64,000 bases of DNA from Flavobacteriales bacterium UBA7666. GTDB taxonomy: Bacteria > Bacteroidota > Bacteroidia > Flavobacteriales_D > Crocinitomicaceae. Below the pieces are notes generated by a model. The model searched no databases. It was not told where the DNA came from and was given only the letters and a program-made list of their open reading frames with translations. Below, piece after piece: positions 53,628-62,997 of this stretch. The translations under genes were made by a program, and so were the position numbers. Every line of letters starts with the position of its first letter. Positions within the stretch are counted from its first letter, which is position 1. Location of the stretch: NCBI GenBank assembly GCA_002483265.1, contig DLHO01000018.1, positions 151,374 through 215,373 of the forward strand, in the 5' to 3' direction.

Positions 53628-55085
53628 ATGAACATAAAAAACAGCTTACCACTTATTTGTTTGAGCTTATTGCCTTTTGTTTCTCTTGGGCAAGACAATC
53701 ACTACTGGAACGATCAATTCGGGATCAAGGCAACAGCATTGGGCGGAGCGGCCGTTGGTGGTCTGGATGATTATTCGATGGTTTATTACAATGCGGCGGC
53801 CATGACTTTGGTAGAAAAAAGAGCACTTTCCTTTTCTGTAAATGCGTATCAGATTCGGAAATTCAAGCAGCAAAATTCACTTGGCCCCGCTCAAGATCTT
53901 CACAGCACTGAGTTTTCGGTGGTTCCTAATATGGTTGCAGGGGTCACATCATTGAAAAGGTTTAAGAAAGTACGCGTTGGTTATATGCTCCTCTCTAAAA
54001 ATGTACATAACAGCAAATTGAATTCGTTACATACCGGTCAATACGATGTGATAGACCTTCCCGGAAACGAAAATTTTGTTTCCAGGTATGCTCAGGAAAT
54101 TCGTAACATCGAATATTCAGTAGGGTTTGGAATCTCTTACAATGTGACACCTCATCTATCCTTCGGATTGACACACATGGGAATCTTTAAAAGTGTCAAG
54201 TATTACAACGATTACTCGATTACGGTACTTCCACAAGACACTTCTTCTTCTCAGGACACCCGACTTTCATCCAACATTACCTTTAATTATTGGAATGTAA
54301 AGGCGATGTTCAAGCCTTCTGTATTGCTTCACTATCCGAAGTTCCGAATAGGTTTTGCGGCAACTCTTCCCACATTTAACATTGTTGGAAGGGGAACTTT
54401 TCTCCGGGAATTTTCTACGCTCAATCTGGATGGTGAGGGCCTTCTTCCATTTGATATTTCAATAGCGTCTAAATCGACCAGGAATAAAGTCAGACATAAA
54501 AATCCTGCTTCCTTCAGTTTGGGAGTGAGCGCTCAATTGAGCGAGAAGATCTGGTTACATGTCAGTGCCGAAAGCTTTCTCAAACAAGATTATTATCTGA
54601 TTCATGACGATCCAACTACATCCGAGCATTATCCCTCATTCATTAATGATTCGGTAATTATTGGATTATTTGGCGGACAAAAATTCCTTTCTTACGGTGT
54701 GGCTTCGAGACCTGTGACCAACATTGGAATTGGTATTGAGGTTCAGTTGTCCAAAAAGGCCGGTTTCCAATTTGGCGGACATACCGATTTTAATTACAAC
54801 CGTTATCCTGTTTATACATTCACCCGACAGAATATCCAATCGTCCCAATACAACCGGCTGGTGTTTGCTTTAGGAGGAAACCTGGACCTAAAAGGTGGCA
54901 AAAAGGCCTCTATGGTCTTTGAATTTGGATTCGCTCTGCCAAAAAACACGGATTACACGGTTGATTTCACGACCCCCAATGTGGCAAGAAACGGATTAAC
55001 CGGTGATGTTGGTTCGGGAGTAAAAACAGGGGCGTATTCTTACCGACTGATGATTGAATTGACATTGGGGAAACTGATGGAATAA
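53628..55085 (+). CDS. FadL/OmpP1-like outer-membrane protein (paralogue 1)
   Basis: A 485-residue outer-membrane protein: signal peptide to about residue 22 (SLGQ), then ATALGGAAVGGLDDYSMVYY, which resembles the N-terminal plug of FadL-type hydrocarbon/fatty-acid transporters, followed by ~14 amphipathic strands rich in aromatic and Gly residues. The following gene is a close paralogue with the same landmarks at matching places. Confidence 0.82.
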   Translation: MNIKNSLPLICLSLLPFVSLGQDNHYWNDQFGIKATALGGAAVGGLDDYSMVYYNAAAMTLVEKRALSFSVNAYQIRKFKQQNSLGPAQDLHSTEFSVVPNMVAGVTSLKRFKKVRVGYMLLSKNVHNSKLNSLHTGQYDVIDLPGNENFVSRYAQEIRNIEYSVGFGISYNVTPHLSFGLTHMGIFKSVKYYNDYSITVLPQDTSSSQDTRLSSNITFNYWNVKAMFKPSVLLHYPKFRIGFAATLPTFNIVGRGTFLREFSTLNLDGEGLLPFDISIASKSTRNKVRHKNPASFSLGVSAQLSEKIWLHVSAESFLKQDYYLIHDDPTTSEHYPSFINDSVIIGLFGGQKFLSYGVASRPVTNIGIGIEVQLSKKAGFQFGGHTDFNYNRYPVYTFTRQNIQSSQYNRLVFALGGNLDLKGGKKASMVFEFGFALPKNTDYTVDFTTPNVARNGLTGDVGSGVKTGAYSYRLMIELTLGKLME

Positions 55086-55221
55086 TTGCGAATGCCGAAT
55101 TAACAGATTTCCTGCGGAAGAACACGGAGGAACGAGTATAAAATGAAAGTGTAGTTATCGGGATACGAGTTTCGAATTATTGGAGATGGGGTTTTCTGAA
55201 TTTAATTTTTATATTCGAAAG

Positions 55222-56691
55222 ATGAAAACACAGATTTCAACTACATTTAACTTTCGGTTCGTCACGGTTCTGATTGTAAGTTTGTTAAGGTCTATTTCAT
55301 TCGGGCAAGACAATCACTATTGGACAGATCAATTCGGAATCAAAGCAACTGCTTTGGGTGGGGCGGTTATTGCTGGTCAGGATGACCATTCGATGGTTTA
55401 CTACAACGCAGCAGCCATGTCGTTGATCAAAAATCCCAGTCTTTCCTTTTCCCTGAATGCCTATCAATACCGAACATACAATCAGAAAAACGCATTGGGT
55501 CCGGATCAAAATCTGGAAAGCACGGATTATGCTACCATTCCCAATATGATGGCGGGAGTTTTGGCACTAAAAAAGCATCCCAAATGGCGTTTGGGCTACA
55601 ATGTATTGTCAAAGAATGTGTTCAATAACAAATTGGATTTGTATAATTCCGGAAAATACGACGCGATTGATCTACCGGGTGAGGAAACCTTTGTTTCATC
55701 CTACGCCTATGAAATTCACAACGGAGAATACTGGGCAGGACTGGCTGTATCTTATGAAGCAACTCCGCATTTAGCTTTTGGGTTGTCGCATATGGGAGTT
55801 TACAAAAGCACGAAGTACTACAACGCTTATTCGGTAACTGTTCTTCCTCCTGACACGTCTTCTTCTGAAATCACCCGCTTTGCTTCTACCATGTCTTTCA
55901 ACTTTTGGGATATCAAAGCGATTTTCAAACCTTCTGTCCTGCTTCATTATCCTAAATTCCGTTTAGGTCTGGCAGTCACTCTTCAATCTATCAACATTTT
56001 GGGTAAGGGAAACTTCTACCGGGAATTTTCTACCTTGAATATGGATGACATTCTTCCCTTCGATATTGCTGTGATCTCAAGGGTGCGAAAGAATAAAGTT
56101 AAACACCGAAGTACCACTTCTATCGCTTTGGGTGTGAGCGCGCAATTGGGAACGAAATGCTGGCTTCATGTGAGCGCGGAAACCTTTCTTGCTCAGAAAT
56201 ATTACTTAATCCACGACAACGCGAAAAAAACGGAACATTATCCTGAATTCCTGAATGATTCATTGATTACTTCCATCTTTGGGAATCAGCAGTTTCTGGC
56301 ATATGGTGAAGAATACAAGCCAGTCACCAATATCGGAGTGGGACTGGATCTTCAATTAAGCGAGCAATTCAGTTTGCAGCTAGGCTCTCACACGGACTTC
56401 AACTACAACAAGTATTCTGTTTATGAGTTTGCCAAACAGGTCATTCAATCTTCTCAATACGACCGACTGGTGAGTTCAATTGGCGGGAATTACACATTAA
56501 AAAGTGGGAAACGAGTTGCCCTGGCTTTTGAATTTGGGTGTGCGCTTCCCAAAACAACGGATTACAACGTTGATTTTACGACGCCAAATGAATCGCGCAA
56601 TGGCTTGACGGGTGATCCGGCTCATGGGGCAAAGACGAGTGCTTATTCGTTTAAGGTGATGTTTGAGCTGACGCTTGGAAAGCTTAAATAA
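55222..56691 (+). CDS. FadL/OmpP1-like outer-membrane protein (paralogue 2)
   Basis: A 489-residue protein that parallels paralogue 1 along its full length (DNHYWTDQFGIKATALGG, MVYYNAAAMSL, the FREFSTLN-type turn and NGLTGDPAHGAKTSAYSF near the end). I start at the ATG at 55222, where the signal peptide begins, not the TTG at 55180. Similar 3' flanks (CGGAAG.ACAC.GAGGAAC motifs near 55118 and 56720) indicate that the duplication includes downstream DNA. Confidence 0.82.
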   Translation: MKTQISTTFNFRFVTVLIVSLLRSISFGQDNHYWTDQFGIKATALGGAVIAGQDDHSMVYYNAAAMSLIKNPSLSFSLNAYQYRTYNQKNALGPDQNLESTDYATIPNMMAGVLALKKHPKWRLGYNVLSKNVFNNKLDLYNSGKYDAIDLPGEETFVSSYAYEIHNGEYWAGLAVSYEATPHLAFGLSHMGVYKSTKYYNAYSVTVLPPDTSSSEITRFASTMSFNFWDIKAIFKPSVLLHYPKFRLGLAVTLQSINILGKGNFYREFSTLNMDDILPFDIAVISRVRKNKVKHRSTTSIALGVSAQLGTKCWLHVSAETFLAQKYYLIHDNAKKTEHYPEFLNDSLITSIFGNQQFLAYGEEYKPVTNIGVGLDLQLSEQFSLQLGSHTDFNYNKYSVYEFAKQVIQSSQYDRLVSSIGGNYTLKSGKRVALAFEFGCALPKTTDYNVDFTTPNESRNGLTGDPAHGAKTSAYSFKVMFELTLGKLK

Positions 56692-56817
56692 TTGCGAGTT
56701 GCGAATAAGATATTTCTCACGGAAGGACACAGAGGAACACAGAAGATTTAAGGTTGAGTATAAAAATGAACGTGCAGAATCCTGAAGGGCGGGTAAAATA
56801 ATCACGAATTTTAGGGC

Positions 56818-57411
56818 TCAATCGTAGAGAGCTTCGGTTTGATTCACGAGTTCCATTGTTTCTTCCGGAAAGCCGCCTTCCAAAGTGGTGAAATTGCCTT
56901 CTATTTGAGTTCGTTTATTGGTTTTCAGATGAATGATCCGGATTCCGATTTCATCTTCATTTCCTACGGATTCGGATGCATAGGTCTTATAGATCACATA
57001 CCGGTATCCGCCGTTTGTAAAGGACAGATAGTCCAGGTTCATTCCCAAATTCGCTACTCCACCCGGACGGAAATAGGAGGAGTAATCAAACTTCTTAAAA
57101 CTGGATTGGTCTAACTTTTCCGGAAATTGCAATTCCACTTTTGCCGGACTTCCGAATCGGTAAACGAGGTATTTATTTTCCTGGTCACGGCAAATGAAGA
57201 CTTGTTTGTTCTTTTTGGTTTTGAAACTCAACACGACTACTTCATTAGCAAGTAGATAGGAATTGGCTTTCTGCTCATATGTCGAAGATTCGATGGAATC
57301 TTCCTTTTTGATCTCATCCACGGTTTCGATTGAGACCGTTTCAACGGTTTTTGGTTCCGGGGAAGAGCAAGCGGTAATTGCAAGTAATAACGATGCACTC
57401 CAAATTTTCAT
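56818..57411 (-). CDS. Lipoprotein of unknown function
   Basis: A 197-residue lipoprotein (lipobox ITAC, Cys at about residue 15) with an acidic Ser/Thr linker and a compact beta-rich domain (KKNKQVFICRDQENKYLVYRFG, YLSFTNGGYRYVIYKTY). Unknown family; single gene, convergent with the second FadL-like gene. Confidence 0.75.
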   Translation of the reverse strand: MKIWSASLLLAITACSSPEPKTVETVSIETVDEIKKEDSIESSTYEQKANSYLLANEVVVLSFKTKKNKQVFICRDQENKYLVYRFGSPAKVELQFPEKLDQSSFKKFDYSSYFRPGGVANLGMNLDYLSFTNGGYRYVIYKTYASESVGNEDEIGIRIIHLKTNKRTQIEGNFTTLEGGFPEETMELVNQTEALYD

Positions 57412-57516
57412 AATAGCAAATAATTTCTTACGATATTATGAATAATCAAACAATATGCAAAATGCATTTTCAGTGAAGGGTTTGTTTTTACATTTGTGAG
57501 AAGTTTTTTGACATCA

Positions 57517-57547
57517 GTGCGGGGGTTCGACTCCACTCACCCACCTT
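57517..57547 (+). other. tRNA 3'-end-like fragment
   Basis: GTGCGGGGGTTCGACTCCAC followed by TCACCCACC resembles a T-arm plus acceptor 3' strand. The T-loop TTCGACT fits, but the T-stem has a mismatch and no D-arm, anticodon arm or matching 5' acceptor lies upstream, so it is not an intact tRNA. The interval 57412-57773 has no other gene. Confidence 0.4.
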
Positions 57548-57622
57548 TGTTTTTATTGGAAAAGAATTCAAAAACGCATGAAAAGCAGTAAAACCGGGTG
57601 TTAAATCCTTAACCTTTTCATA

Positions 57623-57677
57623 CTCTATCTATGCTTTATCTACGCTCTATCCTCCCTTGATCTACGCTTGATCTATT
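57623..57677. repeat. Five-copy 11-nt tandem repeat
   Basis: Five units of 11 nt, CTCTATCTATG, CTTTATCTACG, CTCTATCCTCC, CTTGATCTACG and CTTGATCTATT, in direct succession. An 11-nt period is close to one helical turn, so each unit would present the same face of the DNA. Confidence 0.8.
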
Positions 57678-57773
57678 TAGTAAGGGAAAACTGTTTGAAA
57701 AGGCGGTCCGGGTTGTTTACACTTTTGAGAAGTTCGCAGAACATTAAGACATCAGAACTTCCATTTTTTCGGA

Positions 57774-57872
57774 TTAACGGTAACTTAAAAAGATGATGAC
57801 GGATCCAATTGCCAGCCAAAGCCAAAAAGTACGATCTACAAAAGCCATTACTTTGAGTTTATATTCCTTCAT
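57774..57872 (-). CDS. 32-residue membrane peptide
   Basis: ATG at 57872 to TAA at 57774-57776: a basic N-terminus (MKEYKLKVMAFVDRTF) and a hydrophobic segment WLWLAIGSVIIFLSYR. A TAGCTTTG (-7 exact match) lies about 22 bases upstream on the same strand. Composition, topology and promoter make a short membrane protein credible, though I cannot confirm homologues. Confidence 0.5.
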   Translation of the reverse strand: MKEYKLKVMAFVDRTFWLWLAIGSVIIFLSYR

Positions 57873-58057
57873 GATTTCTTTGTGTGTTTGTTTCTGCAAA
57901 GCTAGATCATCCGTTTTGGAAGGGGGTTAAGCGGGAGTGAATGGTTTATTAAATGATATGCTTCCAAAACAATTACGAATTAAGGGAGATTTGCAAAGAG
58001 GAAGAGATTCGAACGCCTGAAAACAAAAAATCATCGTCACCGAATCGGTAAGGGTTT

Positions 58058-58915
58058 TTATTCCTTTATCAGTTTTCGGATAATTATTTCAGAGTCAGTA
58101 TGTATTTTCAGTAAATAACATCCTTTGTTCCTTATTTCTATTGATCCACCGGCATAATTAAACGATTCTATTAGAGTTCCGGCAATATCATACAATTCAA
58201 TATACCGGATATTCAAATCAGACACAATTTTTACTTCCCCGTTTGTGGGATTTGGATAAATATTCAGCTCATTCAGAGAGTAAGAATCTATTGATGCGAC
58301 GAAATCACACGCCGTGCAGGATGAATTGCCATATTCCTCATAACCGAAAGTCCATCCAATACTTATTCCAAAACTGATTGGTGGTATCAACCCATTTTGC
58401 GAGCCAATTCCTTCAATAATGGAATAACCGGATGAGGTAATGTATTTTTTATGATACTCATTGCAATACTGTACCGAATCTATTTGCACTACAGGCTCTT
58501 TCTGTCCAAAAAACCAACCTCTAGGAATACTGTCTCCGATTGCAATATCGAAGTCATACAATAATTCTCCCGTGCCCGATACAGAAACGAAATAAACCTT
58601 CTTATTCGGGATGTCATTCCTTACAGCGCCATAATATCCGGAAATGGCTGTTGGCGGCACTACCATAGATCTGGTGTTCCCAACATACATTAATTTTTTA
58701 AATGCTACTGAATTAATAAGGGTATCGCCGCTGCAATAGAATTTAACCGAGTCGGTTGCGTAAATATTTCCCGGGGTTCCTCCTCCAAACATTCCGCCCT
58801 TCATGTTATACATGCAACACCAAAGACCCGAATCCAAATTAAAGGGTTTGTATTCCTGAGCTCTTGCGAATGACAGGGTCAACAGGATCACTGAAAATGC
58901 GATTAAGTGTTTCAT
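58058..58915 (-). CDS. T9SS type A sorting domain-containing secreted protein
   Basis: A 285-residue protein: signal peptide to about residue 19 (ARAQ), a Cys-containing unassigned body (GLWCCMYNMKGG, SSCTACDFVAS) and a C-terminal type IX sorting domain (about 212-285: LNELNIYPNPTNGEVKI, YIELYDIAGTLIESF, GCYLLKIHTDSE). Expected at the cell surface. Confidence 0.88.
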   Translation of the reverse strand: MKHLIAFSVILLTLSFARAQEYKPFNLDSGLWCCMYNMKGGMFGGGTPGNIYATDSVKFYCSGDTLINSVAFKKLMYVGNTRSMVVPPTAISGYYGAVRNDIPNKKVYFVSVSGTGELLYDFDIAIGDSIPRGWFFGQKEPVVQIDSVQYCNEYHKKYITSSGYSIIEGIGSQNGLIPPISFGISIGWTFGYEEYGNSSCTACDFVASIDSYSLNELNIYPNPTNGEVKIVSDLNIRYIELYDIAGTLIESFNYAGGSIEIRNKGCYLLKIHTDSEIIIRKLIKE

Positions 58916-59153
58916 TGTTGTTGTGTTGATACTTCAAAAGTAGTGAAATAAAGGGGAATCCCAGAGATTATGGTTTATGCTCCCTTAGAGGGAAGAGACA
59001 AAATTGAAACTTCGAACCGGGATTCCGCTCTCAATCCTCACAAAAAAGAGAGGATCAATCATAAAAGTTCGTTGGAATACTTCGGTACTGTGAAGAGATA
59101 CAGTTGCTTCTGTCATTTATTAAGCTTCTCATCAAAAGAAATGATTATTTTAT

Positions 59154-59342
59154 TTAAACACCATTTTTCTTTTTAAATCCATTCACAACAATTGTCAAGA
59201 TTACATAGGCTATAACAGCATATAAAATAGCGAAATTGTTTTCTTGCGGACGATTTGGATCACCGGTTGAGATATGGATTCCTTCAGAAACCGCACCTCC
59301 CAGAAATAAGCTTACTATAACTCTTACCCAAACTTTACGCAT
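59154..59342 (-). CDS. Small membrane protein (62 aa)
   Basis: A 62-residue frame with two predicted helices (VWVRVIVSLFLGGAVSEG and AILYAVIAYVILTIVVNGF) and a basic tail KKKNG. Hydrophobicity and ATG start look genuine, but no clear promoter or family supports it. Confidence 0.55.
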   Translation of the reverse strand: MRKVWVRVIVSLFLGGAVSEGIHISTGDPNRPQENNFAILYAVIAYVILTIVVNGFKKKNGV

Positions 59343-59690
59343 ACTGTCTATAAATTTGACTTTTCATATTTGTATTACCTGATTTCTACTATGCTGATCG
59401 GGATCATGACGCCCCAATACTACCGAAAAAAAACTGAAACACAAAAAAGCCCGGTTGGTTTTCGGATCGATCAGTCATATGCTCCACCAAAGGGGGAATA
59501 TTATCTGTAAATTTCTTTTACTATCTTCAAATAATGAGTACTTGATAGTTATTGAACAACACGAATTTACTTAATAATTTATACTCACTTGTATGTGATT
59601 TTTTTTTCAAACTCACTAAATTCATTTTCTTCCTGAAAAAGATTAATACATTTGGGTTGTCGAGAATTTTTCGATTGAAAACGAACATAT
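59343..59690. other. Intergenic region before kup, 348 bp
   Basis: AT-rich with no convincing gene. A GCCCGGTTGGTTTTCGG stretch near 59450-59466 and several poly-A runs are visible, but I find no clear promoter, hairpin or riboswitch. Confidence 0.4.
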
Positions 59691-61652
59691 ATGCAAGGAT
59701 CAGCATCTTCCTCATTCCACAAACGAATCACACTTGCCGGTTCGTTAATTGCTATCGGTATTGTATTTGGAGACATTGGTACATCTCCATTATACACCTT
59801 AAATGCCGTTTTCCATGACCGAACAATTACGGAGAATATCGCCTTGGGAAGTCTGAGCTGTATTTTTTGGACCTTATTTTTTCAAACAACACTTAAATAT
59901 GTAATTATTACGTTACAGGCAGATAATAACGGAGAAGGGGGAATTCTATCTCTGTTTGCACTAATCAAGAGATATTGGGGTAAATGGCTAATTTTTCCAG
60001 CAATGGCAGGTGGAGCTTTCCTCATTGCAGATGGAATTATTACTCCACCGATCTCAGTAGCATCAGCAATTGAGGGTGTCCAAAATGTAGTTCCGGGCTT
60101 TAATACGATGCCTGTTATTATTGCAATTTTGATAGGATTATTTGTTTTTCAGCAATTCGGGACAGACAAAATCGGGAAAATTTTCGGACCAGCAATGGTC
60201 ATTTGGTTTGGTTTCATTGCTGTCATAGGAGTTATGGCTTTAAGTGAAAATCCTTCCGTTTTGAAAGCGCTAAATCCCTACTACGCATATAAAATGCTAA
60301 TAAATGATTCGAGCGGGTTCTGGTTGCTCGGAAGTATTTTCTTGTGTACAACCGGTGCTGAAGCCCTCTACAGCGACATGGGACATTGTGGAAGAAATAA
60401 TATTCGAATCAGCTGGATTTTTATTAAGATTTCACTTGTATTGTGCTATGCCGGACAAACAGCGTGGTTGTTAAACCACACTGGAGAGACCGTTGGGAAT
60501 GTCAGCCCATTCTATCACATTGTTCCTCCTGAAATTTTCTGGCTTGCACTCGTTATAGCAACAGCAGCGACAATCATTGCTTCACAGGCACTAATTAGCG
60601 GTTGTTTTACACTTATCAACGAAGCTATTCGACTGGACATCTGGCCAAGACATATTGTCCAATTTCCAAGCAATGTTCGGGGACAATTATACATTCCCTT
60701 CATCAATTGGTTTTTATTGGCTGGATGTATCGGTATGGTCTTGTATTTCAAGGAAAGCACCAAAATGGAGGCCGCTTTTGGTCTCAGCGTAACTTTGACT
60801 ATGATTATGAGTACCCTGCTCATCAACTTTTATTTGCGGGCGAAACGTGTTCCTATGATTTGGGTGATTTTGATAACCGGTCTCTTTCTTTGTATAGAGT
60901 TCAGCTTTCTCATTGCCAACATTCAAAAAATTGCAGATGGTGGTTGGATCACCCTTCTTATTGGGTTTGCATTATTTATGGTAATGTTTATTTGGTGGAA
61001 AGGGAAAAAGACGAAAGCTGCTATTACTCCTTTGGTTTCTCTTGAAAAGCATGTTCCGATTCTAAAACGTTTGAGTACGGATGAAACTATTCCGAAGTTT
61101 GCGAATAATTTGGTGTTTCTTACCTCCTCGCCAACTTTGCGAAAAGTGGAGCAAAATATTATCGATTCTATTCTCCATTCCGGAACACCTAAACGCGCAG
61201 ATGTTTATTGGTTCGTTCATGTAAATGTCCTCAATGAACCCTATGGTTTGAATTATCAGGTGGATACTCTTGTAAAAGACGATGTTTATTTCATCGAGTT
61301 CAACTTAGGGTTTCGTGAAGAACCTAGAGTCGATTATTATTTCAGACAAGTTGCTACCGAACTGATTCAAAACAATGAGGTAACAAGTACTGAAACCAGC
61401 GAATTCCAATACAATCAATCACTTATCGGTGATTTTAAATTTGTGGTACTCGATAGTTTTTTGTCTTTCGACAACAAAATGCCGTTTTGGAAAAACTTCG
61501 TCATGAAAAGTTATTACAACCTCAAGCGTTTGAGTGTAAAAGAAGAAGTCAATTTCGGACTTGACAAAAGCCACCTATTAATTGAAAAATATCCGTTGGT
61601 AGTTGTCCCATATCAAGGTTCAATATTGACTAGAAAACACCGTGGGAAATAA
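59691..61652 (+). CDS. kup: KUP-family potassium transporter
   Basis: A 653-residue K+ uptake protein. Twelve predicted membrane helices; the first holds the signature GIVFGDIGTSPLYT (about 23-36), with GEGGILSLFALIKRYWG and ADGIITPPISVASAIEGV following. The cytoplasmic C-terminal domain (about 440-653) is present and of normal length. It imports K+ with protons. Single gene. Confidence 0.96.
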   Translation: MQGSASSSFHKRITLAGSLIAIGIVFGDIGTSPLYTLNAVFHDRTITENIALGSLSCIFWTLFFQTTLKYVIITLQADNNGEGGILSLFALIKRYWGKWLIFPAMAGGAFLIADGIITPPISVASAIEGVQNVVPGFNTMPVIIAILIGLFVFQQFGTDKIGKIFGPAMVIWFGFIAVIGVMALSENPSVLKALNPYYAYKMLINDSSGFWLLGSIFLCTTGAEALYSDMGHCGRNNIRISWIFIKISLVLCYAGQTAWLLNHTGETVGNVSPFYHIVPPEIFWLALVIATAATIIASQALISGCFTLINEAIRLDIWPRHIVQFPSNVRGQLYIPFINWFLLAGCIGMVLYFKESTKMEAAFGLSVTLTMIMSTLLINFYLRAKRVPMIWVILITGLFLCIEFSFLIANIQKIADGGWITLLIGFALFMVMFIWWKGKKTKAAITPLVSLEKHVPILKRLSTDETIPKFANNLVFLTSSPTLRKVEQNIIDSILHSGTPKRADVYWFVHVNVLNEPYGLNYQVDTLVKDDVYFIEFNLGFREEPRVDYYFRQVATELIQNNEVTSTETSEFQYNQSLIGDFKFVVLDSFLSFDNKMPFWKNFVMKSYYNLKRLSVKEEVNFGLDKSHLLIEKYPLVVVPYQGSILTRKHRGK

Positions 61653-61681
61653 GGATCAAGTTGTATTCTTGTTTAATATAG

Positions 61682-61796
61682 CTATAGCACTACTTTAACC
61701 GAAACGGGTAAATGATCCGAATATCCTCCGAGGTATTTTGACCCAGCATAAGTTCTAAGAACAAACACAAAATTGGTTTTAAAGCTCGATACACCA
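61682..61796 (-). pseudogene. Remnant of an endonuclease/exonuclease/phosphatase-family gene (C-terminus only)
   Basis: On the minus strand one frame reads FVLRTYAGSKYLGGYSDHLP and then VSVKVVL before a TAG at 61682-61684. GGYSDHLPV is the catalytic C-terminal signature of the EEP nuclease family. The coding signal fades upstream of ~61796 and no body of the gene is present, so this is a truncated relic. Confidence 0.7.
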
Positions 61797-62137
61797 AAAC
61801 ACCCATATCTCCAGAGTTGAGGGACTTCCTCTTAAAGCAAGGGTTCGAAAAGTATAAGAATACCGACAGACAAATCATTACTGGGAATGAAACCAAGTTG
61901 AGATTTACCCTGGCGAACGACCTGACCAATTCATTCGGGTTCTATCGAGGCAAAGTTGGTTTAGAAGGAGAAATAATGCTAAAAGGATTACGAAAAAAGT
62001 ACATTACAAGAATGAGAAATGAATTTGGCGACAATGTCAATTTCTTCATAGGACATAAGGAGTCACGAATTGATAAAAAGCACTACTATGATGACAAAGA
62101 ATTGTTCGAAAAAGTGGTGGAGTTTAGGTTGTGGTAA
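61712..62137 (+). pseudogene. Gene fragment of unknown family with early in-frame stop
   Basis: From about 61772 the plus strand encodes a protein-like stretch (KIGFKARYTKTPISPELRD, LKQGFEKYKN, NFFIGHKESRIDKKHYYD) ending at TAA 62137, ~120 residues. No ATG begins it; an in-frame ATG at 61712 is followed by TGA at 61739. It overlaps the EEP relic on the other strand, which suggests a junction of two broken genes. A TTG start at 61817 (106 aa) remains possible. Confidence 0.5.
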
Positions 62138-62162
62138 AAGACCAAAATGGTGTTGAGATACA

Positions 62163-62942
62163 CTACCAAATCCTTCTTATTTCGTTTAAATACATTTCCT
62201 TATATTTTTCTTCAATAAAGAATATAAAAAATTCGTTAAGTGCAGTTTCAAAATATGACAAATTTCCCTCAAATAATTGGGAAGGTGTTATTTCTAAATC
62301 CCTATGAGAAATGATACAGTCAAAATCAGCAATTTTATAATCTATTTCCTTTGTTGTTTCCGTTACTCTAAAAAAGAATGCATCACTAAATAACTCAATC
62401 CGATTATCGGATGCTTTTTTCATATCAGCTTTTGAGTTAATGAGAAAAGCATTCAAATTTGAAATAACTCTTATCTTATTTTCGTAAACATACTTTTCAG
62501 CCCCTATTAAAATTCTTTTTTCAATTAATGCATCCATATCATCCGATATTTTTTCAGGATAATTAATGTATTCCTCAATATTAAATCCTTTACATTCGTC
62601 AGGTATAGATTTGTCTCTATCACTTAGACATTCTAGTATTACACTTGCACAATTCTTAGAATTTCTTATTGTATTTGGACTAACATAATAACCATCACAT
62701 TTTTCTGGATTCAAATCTTCCGCTTCTATCCCTTCTATTTCATTTATTGTTCTCTTTAAAAATTTTGACAGTGTCGGCAATCCACTAGAAAGTACTAGTT
62801 TATAATTTCTAATGTTTTTATCGGGTGATTGAGTTTTTAAAGGCTCTTTAAAAACTATTGTTTTTGAAATATCATTTTCGATTAGCGTAATTCTCGAAAC
62901 TGCCCAATTTGCACCCTTTCCGATTAGTTCCTTTTTCATCAA
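62163..62942 (-). CDS. Kinase-fold-like protein, candidate defence module subunit
   Basis: A 259-residue AT-rich gene without a named family. Features recall protein or aminoglycoside kinases: a Gly-rich start GKGANWAVSRI (8-18), a Lys in TIVFKEPL (Lys32) where the ATP-binding Lys sits, a hinge-like EGIEAEDLN (70-78), a catalytic-loop-like ISNLNAFLIN (160-169) and DFD (206-208) at the metal-binding position. The usual HxD is not recognisable, so it may be inactive or diverged. Its start lies 55 bases after the nuclease-like gene on the same strand. Composition and position next to tRNA-Phe and gene relics suggest horizontal transfer. Confidence 0.68.
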   Translation of the reverse strand: MMKKELIGKGANWAVSRITLIENDISKTIVFKEPLKTQSPDKNIRNYKLVLSSGLPTLSKFLKRTINEIEGIEAEDLNPEKCDGYYVSPNTIRNSKNCASVILECLSDRDKSIPDECKGFNIEEYINYPEKISDDMDALIEKRILIGAEKYVYENKIRVISNLNAFLINSKADMKKASDNRIELFSDAFFFRVTETTKEIDYKIADFDCIISHRDLEITPSQLFEGNLSYFETALNEFFIFFIEEKYKEMYLNEIRRIW

Positions 62943-62997
62943 TTTCAGTTTGGTTCTAATGATATGTGATACTATTTGTCAATCTTGATTTGAAGCA

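Noticed and set aside
57517..57547. Intact tRNA gene
   Set aside because: The T-arm has a mismatch and there is no upstream anticodon arm, D-arm or 5' acceptor strand.
58970..59176. 68-codon plus-strand frame between the T9SS gene and the small membrane protein
   Set aside because: Low-complexity polar sequence with no start signal, overlapping the stop of the opposing small gene.
61690..61929. 79-codon minus-strand frame across the gene-relic region
   Set aside because: The EEP relic signature is in a different minus-strand frame, so this frame is accidental.
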